A stretch of 64,000 nucleotides of DNA from Nitzschia sp. DOCU1. Its lineage: Eukaryota > Bacillariophyta > Bacillariophyceae > Bacillariales > Bacillariaceae. The notes beneath the pieces were generated by a model that saw only the letters and a program-made list of their open reading frames with translations, was not told the origin of the DNA and ran no database searches. The translations under genes were made by a program, and so were the position numbers. Location of the stretch: assembly GCA_951394045.1 (NCBI GenBank), contig OX595988.1, positions 1,875,352-1,939,351 on the forward strand, in the 5' to 3' direction. Shown here piece by piece: positions 30,856 through 39,821 of this stretch. Each line of letters starts with the position of its first letter. The first letter of the stretch is position 1.

Positions 30856-33561
30856 GGCTCCTGAGGAACACGGCCTTCAATAATTCCGTCAATTCTACTC
30901 TTTTCTAGTAGATTTCAAAACAGGAGAGGATAATACACGCACTCTAGATAGAGAATAGGATTACTTGCACCGTTTGCAATGGGGCGTGTTGGGCTTCTCC
31001 CGTCAAAGGAGAGGCGCTTCCACCTTTCCGCGGAAAAAAAAACACGAAGAAGCGTCACGTATTGGGCAACGCAACCCTGCGCGGGATTATCCAGTTCTCC
31101 GACCAACGGAGGGCCCGGCGGTCGCGTTGGACTTCACAAAAAAACATAGGAAGTTCCGTGGCATGGGCGGGCAATATCGCGGACTTGTCAGCGCGCATGG
31201 GCCGGGCCGGCGACCATCGAAGACACGCAAATGACCTCCTCGTCCCTTGTCTACTACCCTATCATAGGTTCGTAGACTCAACTTTCTCTACCATATTATC
31301 TACCATACAAACCGCAGTCGTCTATGTCGGAGGGGTTCGCAAACTGCGCACAAGCATTCGTTCGAGTCCAAGTCGTCGAGAATCAAGAAGACGACGCGTG
31401 TTGACCGACCGGATAGCCAGCAGCTACCATTCTCTAGCTAGCTACTGTAACTGTTTCTTGACATGGGTACTGTTTCACTATACTGCACACCATAAAGTAC
31501 TGTGCTGTGTGTTCTAGCTCCTGGTAGTGGAATGTGCGGCAACGTACCGATGGACTTAATTTTAGTACTTACTAGTAGTGCACAAATGTGTGGTCGACCC
31601 TTTTACTACTAGTTAACAAGTCTAGAATCTACTACAATGACAATTCTTGCACTGGAATAGCAGAAGTACGAGCAGGACCAGCTTTGAACTCAGGCATGGA
31701 GGGATTCTCTGATTCTTGTTGAGTACATGTAGATGTTGCTGCTGTACTAACACCGTCGCCCCCAAGTCCAGCGACCCCTGATGATAATTGTCGCAGTAGG
31801 CAACATCATTGAGGAAGCCTTGCCCTTGATATTGGGCCGTCATCATCGTTTTTTTCACCTCTTCTTGCACTCTGCTACCAAGCTTCTTTTTCAGCCTCTC
31901 TCGTTGCTCTCGCTCTTCCAATTTTTGTTGAAAGGACTTGGCTGCAACAACTCTTCTTTTCTTGCTTGGGTCCTTGTTCTTCTTTTCTTTGGGTCGAAAT
32001 GAATCATTGGCACCGCAGTTGTACCGTCCAAGGCATTTGGGTTTGTTACCTCAAGCTCACTGGCAGGTTGTTGTTTGCTGCTGGATGGGGGTGCCTTTTT
32101 TGCATCTTTTTGGCATGCAACTCGTTTGGCAAATCCAAAAATGACAAGGCTTATAATCCCATCATGCCAATGCATGCATTCTATCCGCTATCGAAGTAAA
32201 GTGTGACAGGAATCCGGCATTGGCACATGGGCCCAGGTGCATTGGTGTTGTTATTGTTGTTTGCGTCGCAAGTGTTTTCATGTGTTCAAGTAGTGTAGAA
32301 ATTCTTTTGTACCGCCTGCAGGACTTGTGTGAGTAGACGTTGCATGACGGTATGGATTTGGCATGCCACGTGGGCTCGGAAGGAGTCCTTAGAGTCCTTA
32401 GAGTAGATGAGAAATGCCCTCAAAATATCTACTTTTTGGGCGACATCGCGGTAGAATCTACGTATGGGATACGGTGCAAATTCTACAAACTACAACGACC
32501 GTATCGGGGTTGCTACATACGGGAAAGGGGGATTCTGGTAGATAATAACTACTTCGGTAGAAATTTGAACATTACGGTAGTGCCTGGTACTATGATAATT
32601 GAGGTCTTGTGGTGCTTCGAATGGGTATGTAATTGCTAAAGTGCAGTAAAGCAGCTCATTGCTACACCTGGTGAGTGTTTTGTTGTGAAAAGGAAGCATA
32701 TGAGACTGAGCTAGCAGCAGCAGCTCCCACCAACAGTTGTCGTGTCCGTCGGACCGGCGGCGCCGGCGAAGGACGAGGACTACATCTACTACGGTCACCG
32801 GGTGTGCACAAACAGCACCAGCCATCACCAGCAAACAACATAATCATACAGCCCCCCGTGACCCAAAACCTACAGACTGGCAGGTCTTTGCTTCAATTTT
32901 TGGAGGCAGGCTTGTCGTTTCCATTCCTTTCAAGGTAGGTCCAAAGTAAAATAAAAGCAACGTTCAGGGTAAACTCACACCACACTAAAGTACGTATCTA
33001 TATCTTGTATGGTGGTACATAGACCACAATCAGTAGCAATGCCGGTAGGGCCAAAAAATTCGCGCATTGCATCATCACGACAATCCAATCGTGTTTTTTG
33101 TACCTCACCAAAACGGTACTCAACTTCCTGTAGAAATCTACATTTAACGCTCAAATAACGGCTTTCTGATATGTCTTGCCAACATGCGCGCGCGTTCTGT
33201 CGGCCTGCGGCGTTGAACGACGATGGACGGAGAGGGTTCTTCCCGCCGTGGTTCTTCGTGCTTGGGATGGATCAACGAGGCAACAACCAACAGCGAGCGC
33301 GCAACATCGGGTGCAGGCCATGGTACGTCGTACGGGGGGCCCTTTCTTGTGATGATTCGAAGTGTATCGTCCCGGTTTGTGTTGTCACTTCTTTACTCCT
33401 TCCTTTTGGATTATTACGCCACAGAGACACAAAGCTACATCTCATACAGCAGAGTGGCCGATCCAACGGTTACTGACATCTCTATTTCGACGTTGTTCGA
33501 AGAAAAATTCCAACTGGCGATTGTTCTATTCAACCTTCCCACCCTGTAGGCCATTTAGAAA
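30856..33561. other. 2.7-kb gene-poor region
   Basis: No convincing complete gene. One minus-strand stretch near 31.76-32.05 kb looks protein-like (listed separately). Short direct repeats are present, for example a doubled GTCCTTAGA at about 32385. The right part holds the promoter of the MATE gene. Confidence 0.5.
31761..32056 (-). pseudogene. Possible charged coiled-coil coding remnant
   Basis: One minus frame reads NKPKCLGRYNCGAND, then Lys-rich sequence and a Lys/Glu helix (QQKLEEREQRERLKKKLGSR), then QYQGQGFLNDVAY. An overlapping frame upstream is also Lys/Ser-rich and would need a shift or intron to join; no clean start or splice set was found. It may be a decayed gene, an unrecognised exon or low-complexity chance. 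Confidence 0.25.
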
Positions 33562-36216
33562 ATGTCGGACGCTGCGTTTCCCGATTACAGAATAACGTCG
33601 AATCAGACCGATGTGGGCTTTTATATTTTTGTGTTGGCGTACACAGCCTTTTGTTTTTTCTTAATTGCCCCTTTGGTGACATGGAGTCGAAACTCTGAAA
33701 AGAAACGATTGATGGACGAGGAACTCGCCCTGAAAGAAAAAGGAGTCGAAGTTGAATCGCAAGTGGTTCCAGGAATCGCACCCAAGGGCAGTGCGTCTGC
33801 GATGTCCTCATCTGGGGTCATGATTGCTGCCAAGCCGTCAGGAGCGGTGTCTTCGTTAGCATCAGGAAGCCATATTGCCCCTTCCACTTTTTCGAAGCAA
33901 CCCTCAGTTCGCTCAGTGCGAAGTGGGAGAAGCGCGATGGGATTGATGCACTTTTTCGACAAGGTTGCGGCAGCCGAGTATCCCGACAAGGATCCTGACT
34001 TTCAATCTCGTTTGGCGGGGGCAACAGGGCCGGCACACACGGTGGTGTCGAAGGGTGGTACGGCTCCCTCCAGCAGTGGGAGTGGTGCACCTAGTGCTGC
34101 AACCACATCTCGATTGCACGGGGCATCACCGTCTGGAAAGAAGTTGTCTTCACTGGTACTGGATGTTGGAGGAAGACGTTGGAAGAATAGGCGCCCCATT
34201 GGACGCCCTGATGTCATCCAAAATGCCATTGTTTTTGAGCGAAGGGCGGGATCATCTGCGGTGTCTGCATTGAGCTCCAGCACTGTAGCCAACAAGCGCT
34301 CATTGTCAACACCAAAACGGCCCGCCAAGGGCATGAGTGACGTAGCAAGTTCCGTACTGGAAGAAAACATTCAGCAGGAACTCATGCGAGGTGGGGGAAG
34401 CGTAGTGAGTGGTTCCCATCCTTCCTTTATAATGCCAAACGGGGCACGAGCAGCGATGCATTACCATCGATCTCGGTTCCTTCGTCGACCCAGCAGAGCT
34501 GGATCACATTCAGCTGCAAGCGAAAGGAGTATCGAAAGATCTGTCATGTCATCCATTGTGGACGATATAAGTCCAAATGATGCTGCGGATGCAAACGATC
34601 CTGGCCGAGGAAACATCTTTGTTCAACCGCAGCCCGAGATAGATCCTTCAAGCTTGAGATGCTGTGGCATCTTCGAATCGTTGCTTGTTCTTGCGGCACC
34701 TGGGGAAGAGCGAACAAGAGTTGTCCAGTCCAGTCTTCCACTGGCGATTGGTGCCATGTCCGAGGCAGTGTATCGATTGGTTACGGCCGGCTTTGTATCT
34801 AGGTATCTTGGAACTGAATCCATGGTTGCTTACCTACTGGTAGGCCTCTTTGTGCGCTTGACGAGCGAAGAACTGTCGGGGGCCATAATCGATGCGGCCT
34901 CCTCTTTTGTCCAAGCATCCCTCTTTGCGGGAGGCTTGCCCGAAGATATGCGGCATCTCATAGCTGGGCAATATGTTCAACACGCTATTTTGCTGCAATT
35001 ACTACTCGGAATTCCACTTTTGCTGGTCTGGGCCATTACAATGGAAGATGTCGTGGAATGGTTGGTTCAATCCGAGAGCATTGCCGCAATCGCCAGTGCG
35101 TATGCAAGAGTCGTAGTCTTCTACTACCTCGTTCAATCTGTGAGCCGAACGTGCACGGTCGTTTTCCATATTTGTGGGCATGAGCATTTTGAATCAGTTA
35201 TCGATGCTACCTCATCAGCACTTCAGGTCATTGTCGTGGCATGTGTTCTCGCCAAGGTTGCGAATGCTAACCTGACGACAGTAGGCTACATTCAAGTTCT
35301 GATTGGAATTGCTGGAGCAGTTGCCAAGATTATGTTCCCAGTCATGCGAGGATGGATGAAACCGTTCCGCAAGGGTTTACTGGGGCAGGTGGCTCTCTTA
35401 AATAATCGCGAAGGATTTCGCCAGCTCACACGAGCTGTGGTGCCGCTGTGTCTGGGAACCGTGCTGGAATATGGAGAGTGGGAGGTGCTGACCTTGTGTT
35501 TGCGGCACTTGGGCCCAGCCGAAGTGGCGGCGTGGGCAGTGCTGGGGGCAATCTGGGAGATCTTTGAAGCACTCACAGAAGGCATTGGCGAAGCGGCCGC
35601 AATTCAAGTGGCCTTCTTGCTTGCGGCCCTGCAACCAGACAGAGCTCGCAAGCTTGCCAACACTGTCATATACTTGGCGGTTGTGCAAGCCATATTGGTC
35701 ACATCCATTTTGTATATGGCTGGGACATACTTAACGGTCCTATTAACGACGGATCCAGTCCTGCAACACTTGATCAACGACACGATTGCGTTGCTGGGGC
35801 TCGCCAATGTGACCATGGCTTTTTGCCAAGTCTCGTGGAGTTTGATTGGTGCTCAAGGTCGCTTCCGATTAGCGACGTCGGTGGTCTTTGCCGCACGATG
35901 GCTTGTCACTATTCCCATGGCTCTCTTGACGATTTTGGTTTGGGACTTGGATTTGAATGCCGTCAGTGGAGCTTTGGTGATTGGATACGCCTCCGCCGCA
36001 AGTGCCTTGACCTTTATTGTTTTGAGAAGTGACTGGGAACGGTTAGCGCGGATCATGCAAGAAATGAATAAGCCTGTCAAGGGCGACGATGCTGACCACA
36101 GTGGAAGTGAAAGAGACGAAGAAGGGTTGGTTCATGACAACGACGACGAACACGGGGATCCATTTGACGATTCCAACGATGACTCCTCGAGTGAGGGATT
36201 TGGATTTGGGACATGA
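33562..36216 (+). CDS. MATE-like multidrug/toxin extrusion family membrane protein, 884 aa
   Basis: Intronless. An N-terminal hydrophobic helix (VGFYIFVLAYTAFCFFLIAPLV, about residues 18-39) is followed by about 320 Ser/Ala/Gly-rich hydrophilic residues. A multi-helix transporter region then runs from about residue 370 to 830. Its first part (VVQSSLPLAIGAMSEAVYRLVTAGFVSRYLG) resembles the start of MatE domains. The second half begins near LTRAVVPLCLGTVLEYGEWEVL and shows the two-fold repeat expected of MATE exporters, which move organic cations by H+ or Na+ antiport. The C-terminus is strongly acidic. Standard MATE proteins have about 450-550 residues, so the N-terminal extension is unusual. 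Assignment rests on hydropathy and short motifs only. Confidence 0.7.
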   Translation: MSDAAFPDYRITSNQTDVGFYIFVLAYTAFCFFLIAPLVTWSRNSEKKRLMDEELALKEKGVEVESQVVPGIAPKGSASAMSSSGVMIAAKPSGAVSSLASGSHIAPSTFSKQPSVRSVRSGRSAMGLMHFFDKVAAAEYPDKDPDFQSRLAGATGPAHTVVSKGGTAPSSSGSGAPSAATTSRLHGASPSGKKLSSLVLDVGGRRWKNRRPIGRPDVIQNAIVFERRAGSSAVSALSSSTVANKRSLSTPKRPAKGMSDVASSVLEENIQQELMRGGGSVVSGSHPSFIMPNGARAAMHYHRSRFLRRPSRAGSHSAASERSIERSVMSSIVDDISPNDAADANDPGRGNIFVQPQPEIDPSSLRCCGIFESLLVLAAPGEERTRVVQSSLPLAIGAMSEAVYRLVTAGFVSRYLGTESMVAYLLVGLFVRLTSEELSGAIIDAASSFVQASLFAGGLPEDMRHLIAGQYVQHAILLQLLLGIPLLLVWAITMEDVVEWLVQSESIAAIASAYARVVVFYYLVQSVSRTCTVVFHICGHEHFESVIDATSSALQVIVVACVLAKVANANLTTVGYIQVLIGIAGAVAKIMFPVMRGWMKPFRKGLLGQVALLNNREGFRQLTRAVVPLCLGTVLEYGEWEVLTLCLRHLGPAEVAAWAVLGAIWEIFEALTEGIGEAAAIQVAFLLAALQPDRARKLANTVIYLAVVQAILVTSILYMAGTYLTVLLTTDPVLQHLINDTIALLGLANVTMAFCQVSWSLIGAQGRFRLATSVVFAARWLVTIPMALLTILVWDLDLNAVSGALVIGYASAASALTFIVLRSDWERLARIMQEMNKPVKGDDADHSGSERDEEGLVHDNDDEHGDPFDDSNDDSSSEGFGFGT

Positions 36217-36445
36217 TGATCTGTCATCAGTGCCCACACATTCCAAGAGCAGCCGGTGGTCCTAACGGAGTCCTCTGGCCAGTCGAACGTGACGACCATA
36301 CCTTGCTTTCCAAGGGGGACGATTACAGCCTTGCCTACAGGAGGCAAGGGGATAGCTAAATCTCCAATCGGTATAATCATTATCGACTCTTTTGTAAATA
36401 AAAAATATATTTTGCTTTGCTTTCCGTTGTTGTTATTGGAGTATT

Positions 36446-37927
36446 CTACTCTTGCTCGTCATCATCTGAGCTGGAAGTGCTACTTGTTGGTGATGGAAGG
36501 CAAAACTTGACTGCGTTGTCGGCCTTCGCTGACGGGGCAGTGCTGACTCCTACAGGCTTAGTAAGCGGGCCTGGGGCTGCCTGTGCCATTCCGTTATTGC
36601 TGTTTTCCTTCTCACCGTTGGTTGACATATTGGACCTTCCAATTGGCGCTGCGCCAAAGAGCGCCATGAGTTCATTGGTAGTTCGTGGTCTCGAAGGAGC
36701 AGAGGGGCGACCAAGGGTCGATTGCTGGGCAGCGCTTACTGTCACAGCCTGCTGTTGCTGATACTGCGGGTGCGGATTCGATTCTTCATCTGGTGGAAGC
36801 AAGATACTGCTGCTGCCGCCCACCAATGAAAACGGGGACGGCCCCTCCGAACCGTCTACGGTATCTTCCGTGCTTGTCCTGGTAGCTTGTTGTGGCGGGG
36901 GGGGGCTGTATCCAGCAGCAGGTTGTTCCGAGTCTTCTTCTTCTTCGTCCAATCCATAGTACCCCGTCGAACTGAACTCATTCGATACAAATTTCAGGCT
37001 TCCTGGACGAGAATGACGTGGGGCATTCTGTTGGCGAGCCAACGCGGCATTTTGCACGAGAGGGACAGCATTGGGACCTCTATACCCGCCACCATGATTG
37101 GGTGGAGGAGTAATGAAATATGGATCGGGAGCTAGTAGGGCATTTCCTGGGGCGTCAGGTGTTAAAGGGGCAAGATTCTGCCGCTGATTTATTCCCGTGA
37201 ATCCTTCCAAACGGGTATCCACCGGGGTGGTAAAATCTCTTGCCGCAGGATGAGTCTGGGACTGCTGTGGCGGTACAGCTCGTTGGTGTTCTTGTTGCTG
37301 ATGATAAGTCATCGGAGGGGCACCACAAGGGGCAAGAGGAGGTTGGGTTGAGGCCTCACTGCCACCGCCTCCGCTTACGCCATAGTGCATTCGTTCTAAT
37401 TCTCCAGGTTGTAGGGGGCGTCGTCGTTTCCCCAGCACGACTTGCAATCGATTCGCTCGCGCCGCAGGAGGTGGAGGCACGTACGTCGCGGGACGTTGAA
37501 ACTTGCGTTGGATCAATTTTTGCATGTTTGACGACATGGCATTGCTGGTAGTAGTATTGTGAGGTTGCGAACCTCTTGAGGGTGGTATCCAGGGTCCTTC
37601 GATTTGGATCAGAAACTTCTCCGTCTCAAGTTGGACTTCGTGTGACTGAGCAAGATTTTGTCGCTGCATGGCGGTAATTTCACATTCATCCAAGACCGGA
37701 TCTGTAGATCCAGCGACTGGAGTGGCACTGAACAAACGAGCTCGACTGGTGTGCAAGACGAGACGTCCATCTTGCCATACTTTGCGCTTTTGCGTCTTGT
37801 ATTTGGTGTACAGACAAGCAAACTGCAATGCCGGCTGGGACGGTTGCGTGGATTGTGTGTTGTACAATGACTGGTCACGGGCATTGGTTCCACTGGTGCT
37901 GAATGACGCTTGATCCCCGGCAAGCAT
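36446..37927 (-). CDS. DUF2439-domain protein (ZGRF1/Mte1/Dbl2 N-terminal type), 493 aa
   Basis: Intronless. Residues about 35-110 match the DUF2439 pattern: FACLYTKYKTQKRKVWQDG, LVLHTSRARLFSA, LDECEIT and VQLETEKFLIQIEG. In fungi and animals this domain is the N-terminus of Mte1, Dbl2 and ZGRF1, which assist Mph1/Fml1-type helicases at D-loops and stalled forks. A short second motif, RRRPLQPGELERMHYG (about 170-190), resembles the conserved linker seen in these proteins. The rest is Pro/Gln-rich and disordered, and there is no helicase domain, so it is Mte1-like rather than full ZGRF1. It lies 117 bp left of the retrotransposon, with its 5' end facing the element. Confidence 0.75.
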   Translation of the reverse strand: MLAGDQASFSTSGTNARDQSLYNTQSTQPSQPALQFACLYTKYKTQKRKVWQDGRLVLHTSRARLFSATPVAGSTDPVLDECEITAMQRQNLAQSHEVQLETEKFLIQIEGPWIPPSRGSQPHNTTTSNAMSSNMQKLIQRKFQRPATYVPPPPAARANRLQVVLGKRRRPLQPGELERMHYGVSGGGGSEASTQPPLAPCGAPPMTYHQQQEHQRAVPPQQSQTHPAARDFTTPVDTRLEGFTGINQRQNLAPLTPDAPGNALLAPDPYFITPPPNHGGGYRGPNAVPLVQNAALARQQNAPRHSRPGSLKFVSNEFSSTGYYGLDEEEEDSEQPAAGYSPPPPQQATRTSTEDTVDGSEGPSPFSLVGGSSSILLPPDEESNPHPQYQQQQAVTVSAAQQSTLGRPSAPSRPRTTNELMALFGAAPIGRSNMSTNGEKENSNNGMAQAAPGPLTKPVGVSTAPSAKADNAVKFCLPSPTSSTSSSDDDEQE

Positions 37928-38039
37928 GGTCGATCTGATTTTGAAGTGAATGTCTGGAGAGCTTGTAGAGGTAGTTACGAGAAAAGAAGGACGCAGACTG
38001 CCTGTAATGTTCCCGACAACTGTGGGTCAGCTGAAATGA

Positions 38040-38044
38040 GCCGA
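38040..38044. repeat. Target-site duplication, left copy (GCCGA)
   Basis: Five bases directly left of the 5' LTR, identical to 44161-44165. Confidence 0.9.
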
Positions 38045-38168
38045 TGTGGTCTGTCTGTCTGTTCTGTTGATCTCGGATGACGTCGCCCCTCCTCCGTCAG
38101 CAATGACACCAATGACGGATAGCGAGTAGAGCATAAGCCACGATAGGCTCACTTCTTTTAGCACTACA
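38045..38168 (+). repeat. 5' LTR (124 bp)
   Basis: Identical by eye to 44037-44160. It starts TG and ends CA, and should carry promoter and polyadenylation signals. It contains a TGACGTC element and two further TGAC half-type motifs. Confidence 0.96.
38078..38084 (+). promoter_or_regulatory. CRE/bZIP-like TGACGTC motif in the LTR
   Basis: The heptamer matches the core of cAMP-response-type elements, known in P. tricornutum for CO2/cAMP-responsive bZIP control. The right LTR has the same motif at 44070-44076. Function here is inferred. Confidence 0.3.
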
Positions 38169-38186
38169 GGTTGTGCAGCCCTTTCT
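38169..38186 (+). other. Position of the expected primer-binding site
   Basis: The minus-strand primer site should start at the LTR edge. The bases here (GGTTGTGCAGCC...) do not match the usual initiator-Met tRNA sites that I know for copia, so the primer tRNA is unassigned. Confidence 0.3.
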
Positions 38187-38239
38187 TACGCTTTATCGTT
38201 ATATTACCCTACGTTTGATTCTTTCTATGCTTCTTCACG

Positions 38240-38971
38240 ATGGCTCGTGGTCGTGGTCGTGGTCGTGGTGGCGCCGTCGCTGGCGGTGTTCGTTCCTCCG
38301 TTCGTTTTCGTGGGCTCGCTCCCGCAAATGATCCACCCGACGCTCCTCCGAATGCCACTCGCACCGTCGAGCCTATCCTGGCGACCAATGTCGCTGATGA
38401 CAGCACTCCTGCTGCGGCTGTGCTTGATGATACTTCCGGTGGAGGCAGTGGTGATGGCTCCATTTCGGCACGTGATTCACCTCCTGGTATGGCGGCTGAT
38501 GGCCCTGCCCTTGTGGCCGCGCATGGCGGCAGCATTGGTGGTTTTCCGGCCGATTCCGGGCCCAGGCCGGCGGTGTTGCTTCCTCAATTTACTGCGGATT
38601 CCTTTGGCTCCCCGTCCCCCGGTGTCCCTGCTACGGATTTGGTCCTGGCCCCTCATACCAGTCCTCATTCGCTGCCTACTCCTGGCATTGGTCATGCGAG
38701 TCCCCTGATGTCCCTTTCGGACTCCAATGCCCTGTTCCTCCAACAGTCCAGTCCGGTTCTGTTGGGTTCGTTCGTGCCGGTCCCACTTGGCTCTGCTCCG
38801 GAGGACAGTCTTCGTGCTATTCTCGAGGCCCAGGCGGTACTGGTTCAACGACGAAATCAAGGTCACTACTTCGGTCCTGTCACTTTTATATTTAAGAGTG
38901 GCCAGAAAGTTGATTTGCTGCTTGATCCGATGGCCCTTACTGAAGATGAAGCCCTACGTGGTGCGGAATAA
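38240..38971 (+). CDS. Retrotransposon Gag, first part (243 aa)
   Basis: It starts with an RG-repeat (MARGRGRGRGG), likely RNA-binding. A Pro/Ala/Ser-rich region follows, then a more structured end (ILEAQAVLVQRRNQGHYFGP ... LLLDPMALTEDEA). The frame ends with TAA at 38969-38971. Protein-like sequence continues in the +1 frame, which is open across this point, so the remainder of Gag is reached by frameshifting or the frame was broken by mutation. A GCG codon at 38963-38965 sits just before the stop; skipping the next base enters the second frame exactly. Confidence 0.85.
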   Translation: MARGRGRGRGGAVAGGVRSSVRFRGLAPANDPPDAPPNATRTVEPILATNVADDSTPAAAVLDDTSGGGSGDGSISARDSPPGMAADGPALVAAHGGSIGGFPADSGPRPAVLLPQFTADSFGSPSPGVPATDLVLAPHTSPHSLPTPGIGHASPLMSLSDSNALFLQQSSPVLLGSFVPVPLGSAPEDSLRAILEAQAVLVQRRNQGHYFGPVTFIFKSGQKVDLLLDPMALTEDEALRGAE

Positions 38972-39740
38972 ATTAGAAAGCTCTCAGAGCTTGCTTGAGC
39001 GCTTTCTGAGTGGTTGCATTGACTGCCCTCGTCCCATCGTGCAACACCATTTCCGGGCCACATTTATTTCTTTCCTTGCTGACCCCACGTCGGATCGCTG
39101 GAACCTTGGAAAACTGATTGATGATGCTGAACGTCTTTACAGCTCCGCGGCTGCATTCAACTTGCCTGACTCTACATTCGCTTCCCCCCCCTCGTCTGGA
39201 TTCAATCTTTCTGGTATCCAGTCCAGCGACGGAGTCATCGCCCTTTTTACCGAGGCACTCAAGGCGGCAGTTGCTAGTACTACCTCGGCATCGGCATCTA
39301 CTGGCAAGGCCACGAAGGCAAAGCAGCCTCAGGCAAAGCATGGGCGCTCTCGCTACTCGGCTTATCGTGGGCGTTACGCCTCGTTGCCCAAGCCATCGTG
39401 GTTTTCCGAGGCTCCTTCTGATCTCACTGAGGTCCGCAGTTTTAATGGAAAAGATTGGCGTTGGTGCGCGCCTTGTGTTCGTTGGACGACCAATATCATT
39501 GGTCACAAGAATTGTTCTAAGAAGCCGAAGTGCTCCGGTGGCAGTTTTTCTACTGCTGGCGTTACTACTGGGACCCCTACCGCTGCTGTGGCAGTTCCTG
39601 GGGCTACACCAGTAGTCACACCCACCTCTACTGATACCCAAGGCAATCCCTTCGCGCACCTTGACGCGAGTGTAAAACAATTGGCGACCCATTTTGCTAC
39701 TCAGCTTCGCAGCAGTCGTGAGACTGCTGGCAAGAAGTAG
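38967..39740 (+). CDS. Retrotransposon Gag, second part (+1 frame, 257 codons)
   Basis: This frame has no fitting own ATG start. It encodes NKLESSQSLLERFLSG, then RPIVQHHFRATFISFLADP ... LIDDAERLYSSA, a helical capsid-like segment. Next is a basic Ser/Arg stretch and a Cys/His motif C-x2-C-x9-H-x3-C (CAPC ... GHKNC, near 39470-39520), a variant of the nucleocapsid zinc knuckle. It stops at TAG (39738-39740), after which the same frame stays open into pol. Gag packages element RNA into virus-like particles. Confidence 0.8.
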   Translation, partial: NKLESSQSLLERFLSGCIDCPRPIVQHHFRATFISFLADPTSDRWNLGKLIDDAERLYSSAAAFNLPDSTFASPPSSGFNLSGIQSSDGVIALFTEALKAAVASTTSASASTGKATKAKQPQAKHGRSRYSAYRGRYASLPKPSWFSEAPSDLTEVRSFNGKDWRWCAPCVRWTTNIIGHKNCSKKPKCSGGSFSTAGVTTGTPTAAVAVPGATPVVTPTSTDTQGNPFAHLDASVKQLATHFATQLRSSRETAGKK

Positions 39741-39821
39741 AGTTCTTTCGGTTTTCTTTCTGTTGTGTTTGGGGCATTCTTTAATAAATTTTTCTTGGCC
39801 CGGTCTAACCTAAGAAGAAAC

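Noticed and set aside
37928..38044. Disruption of the DUF2439 gene by the retrotransposon
   Set aside because: The element begins 117 bp upstream of the ATG; it may affect the promoter but not the coding region.
38209..39692. Long antisense frames across gag
   Set aside because: They mirror the GC-biased gag coding strand and have no motifs.
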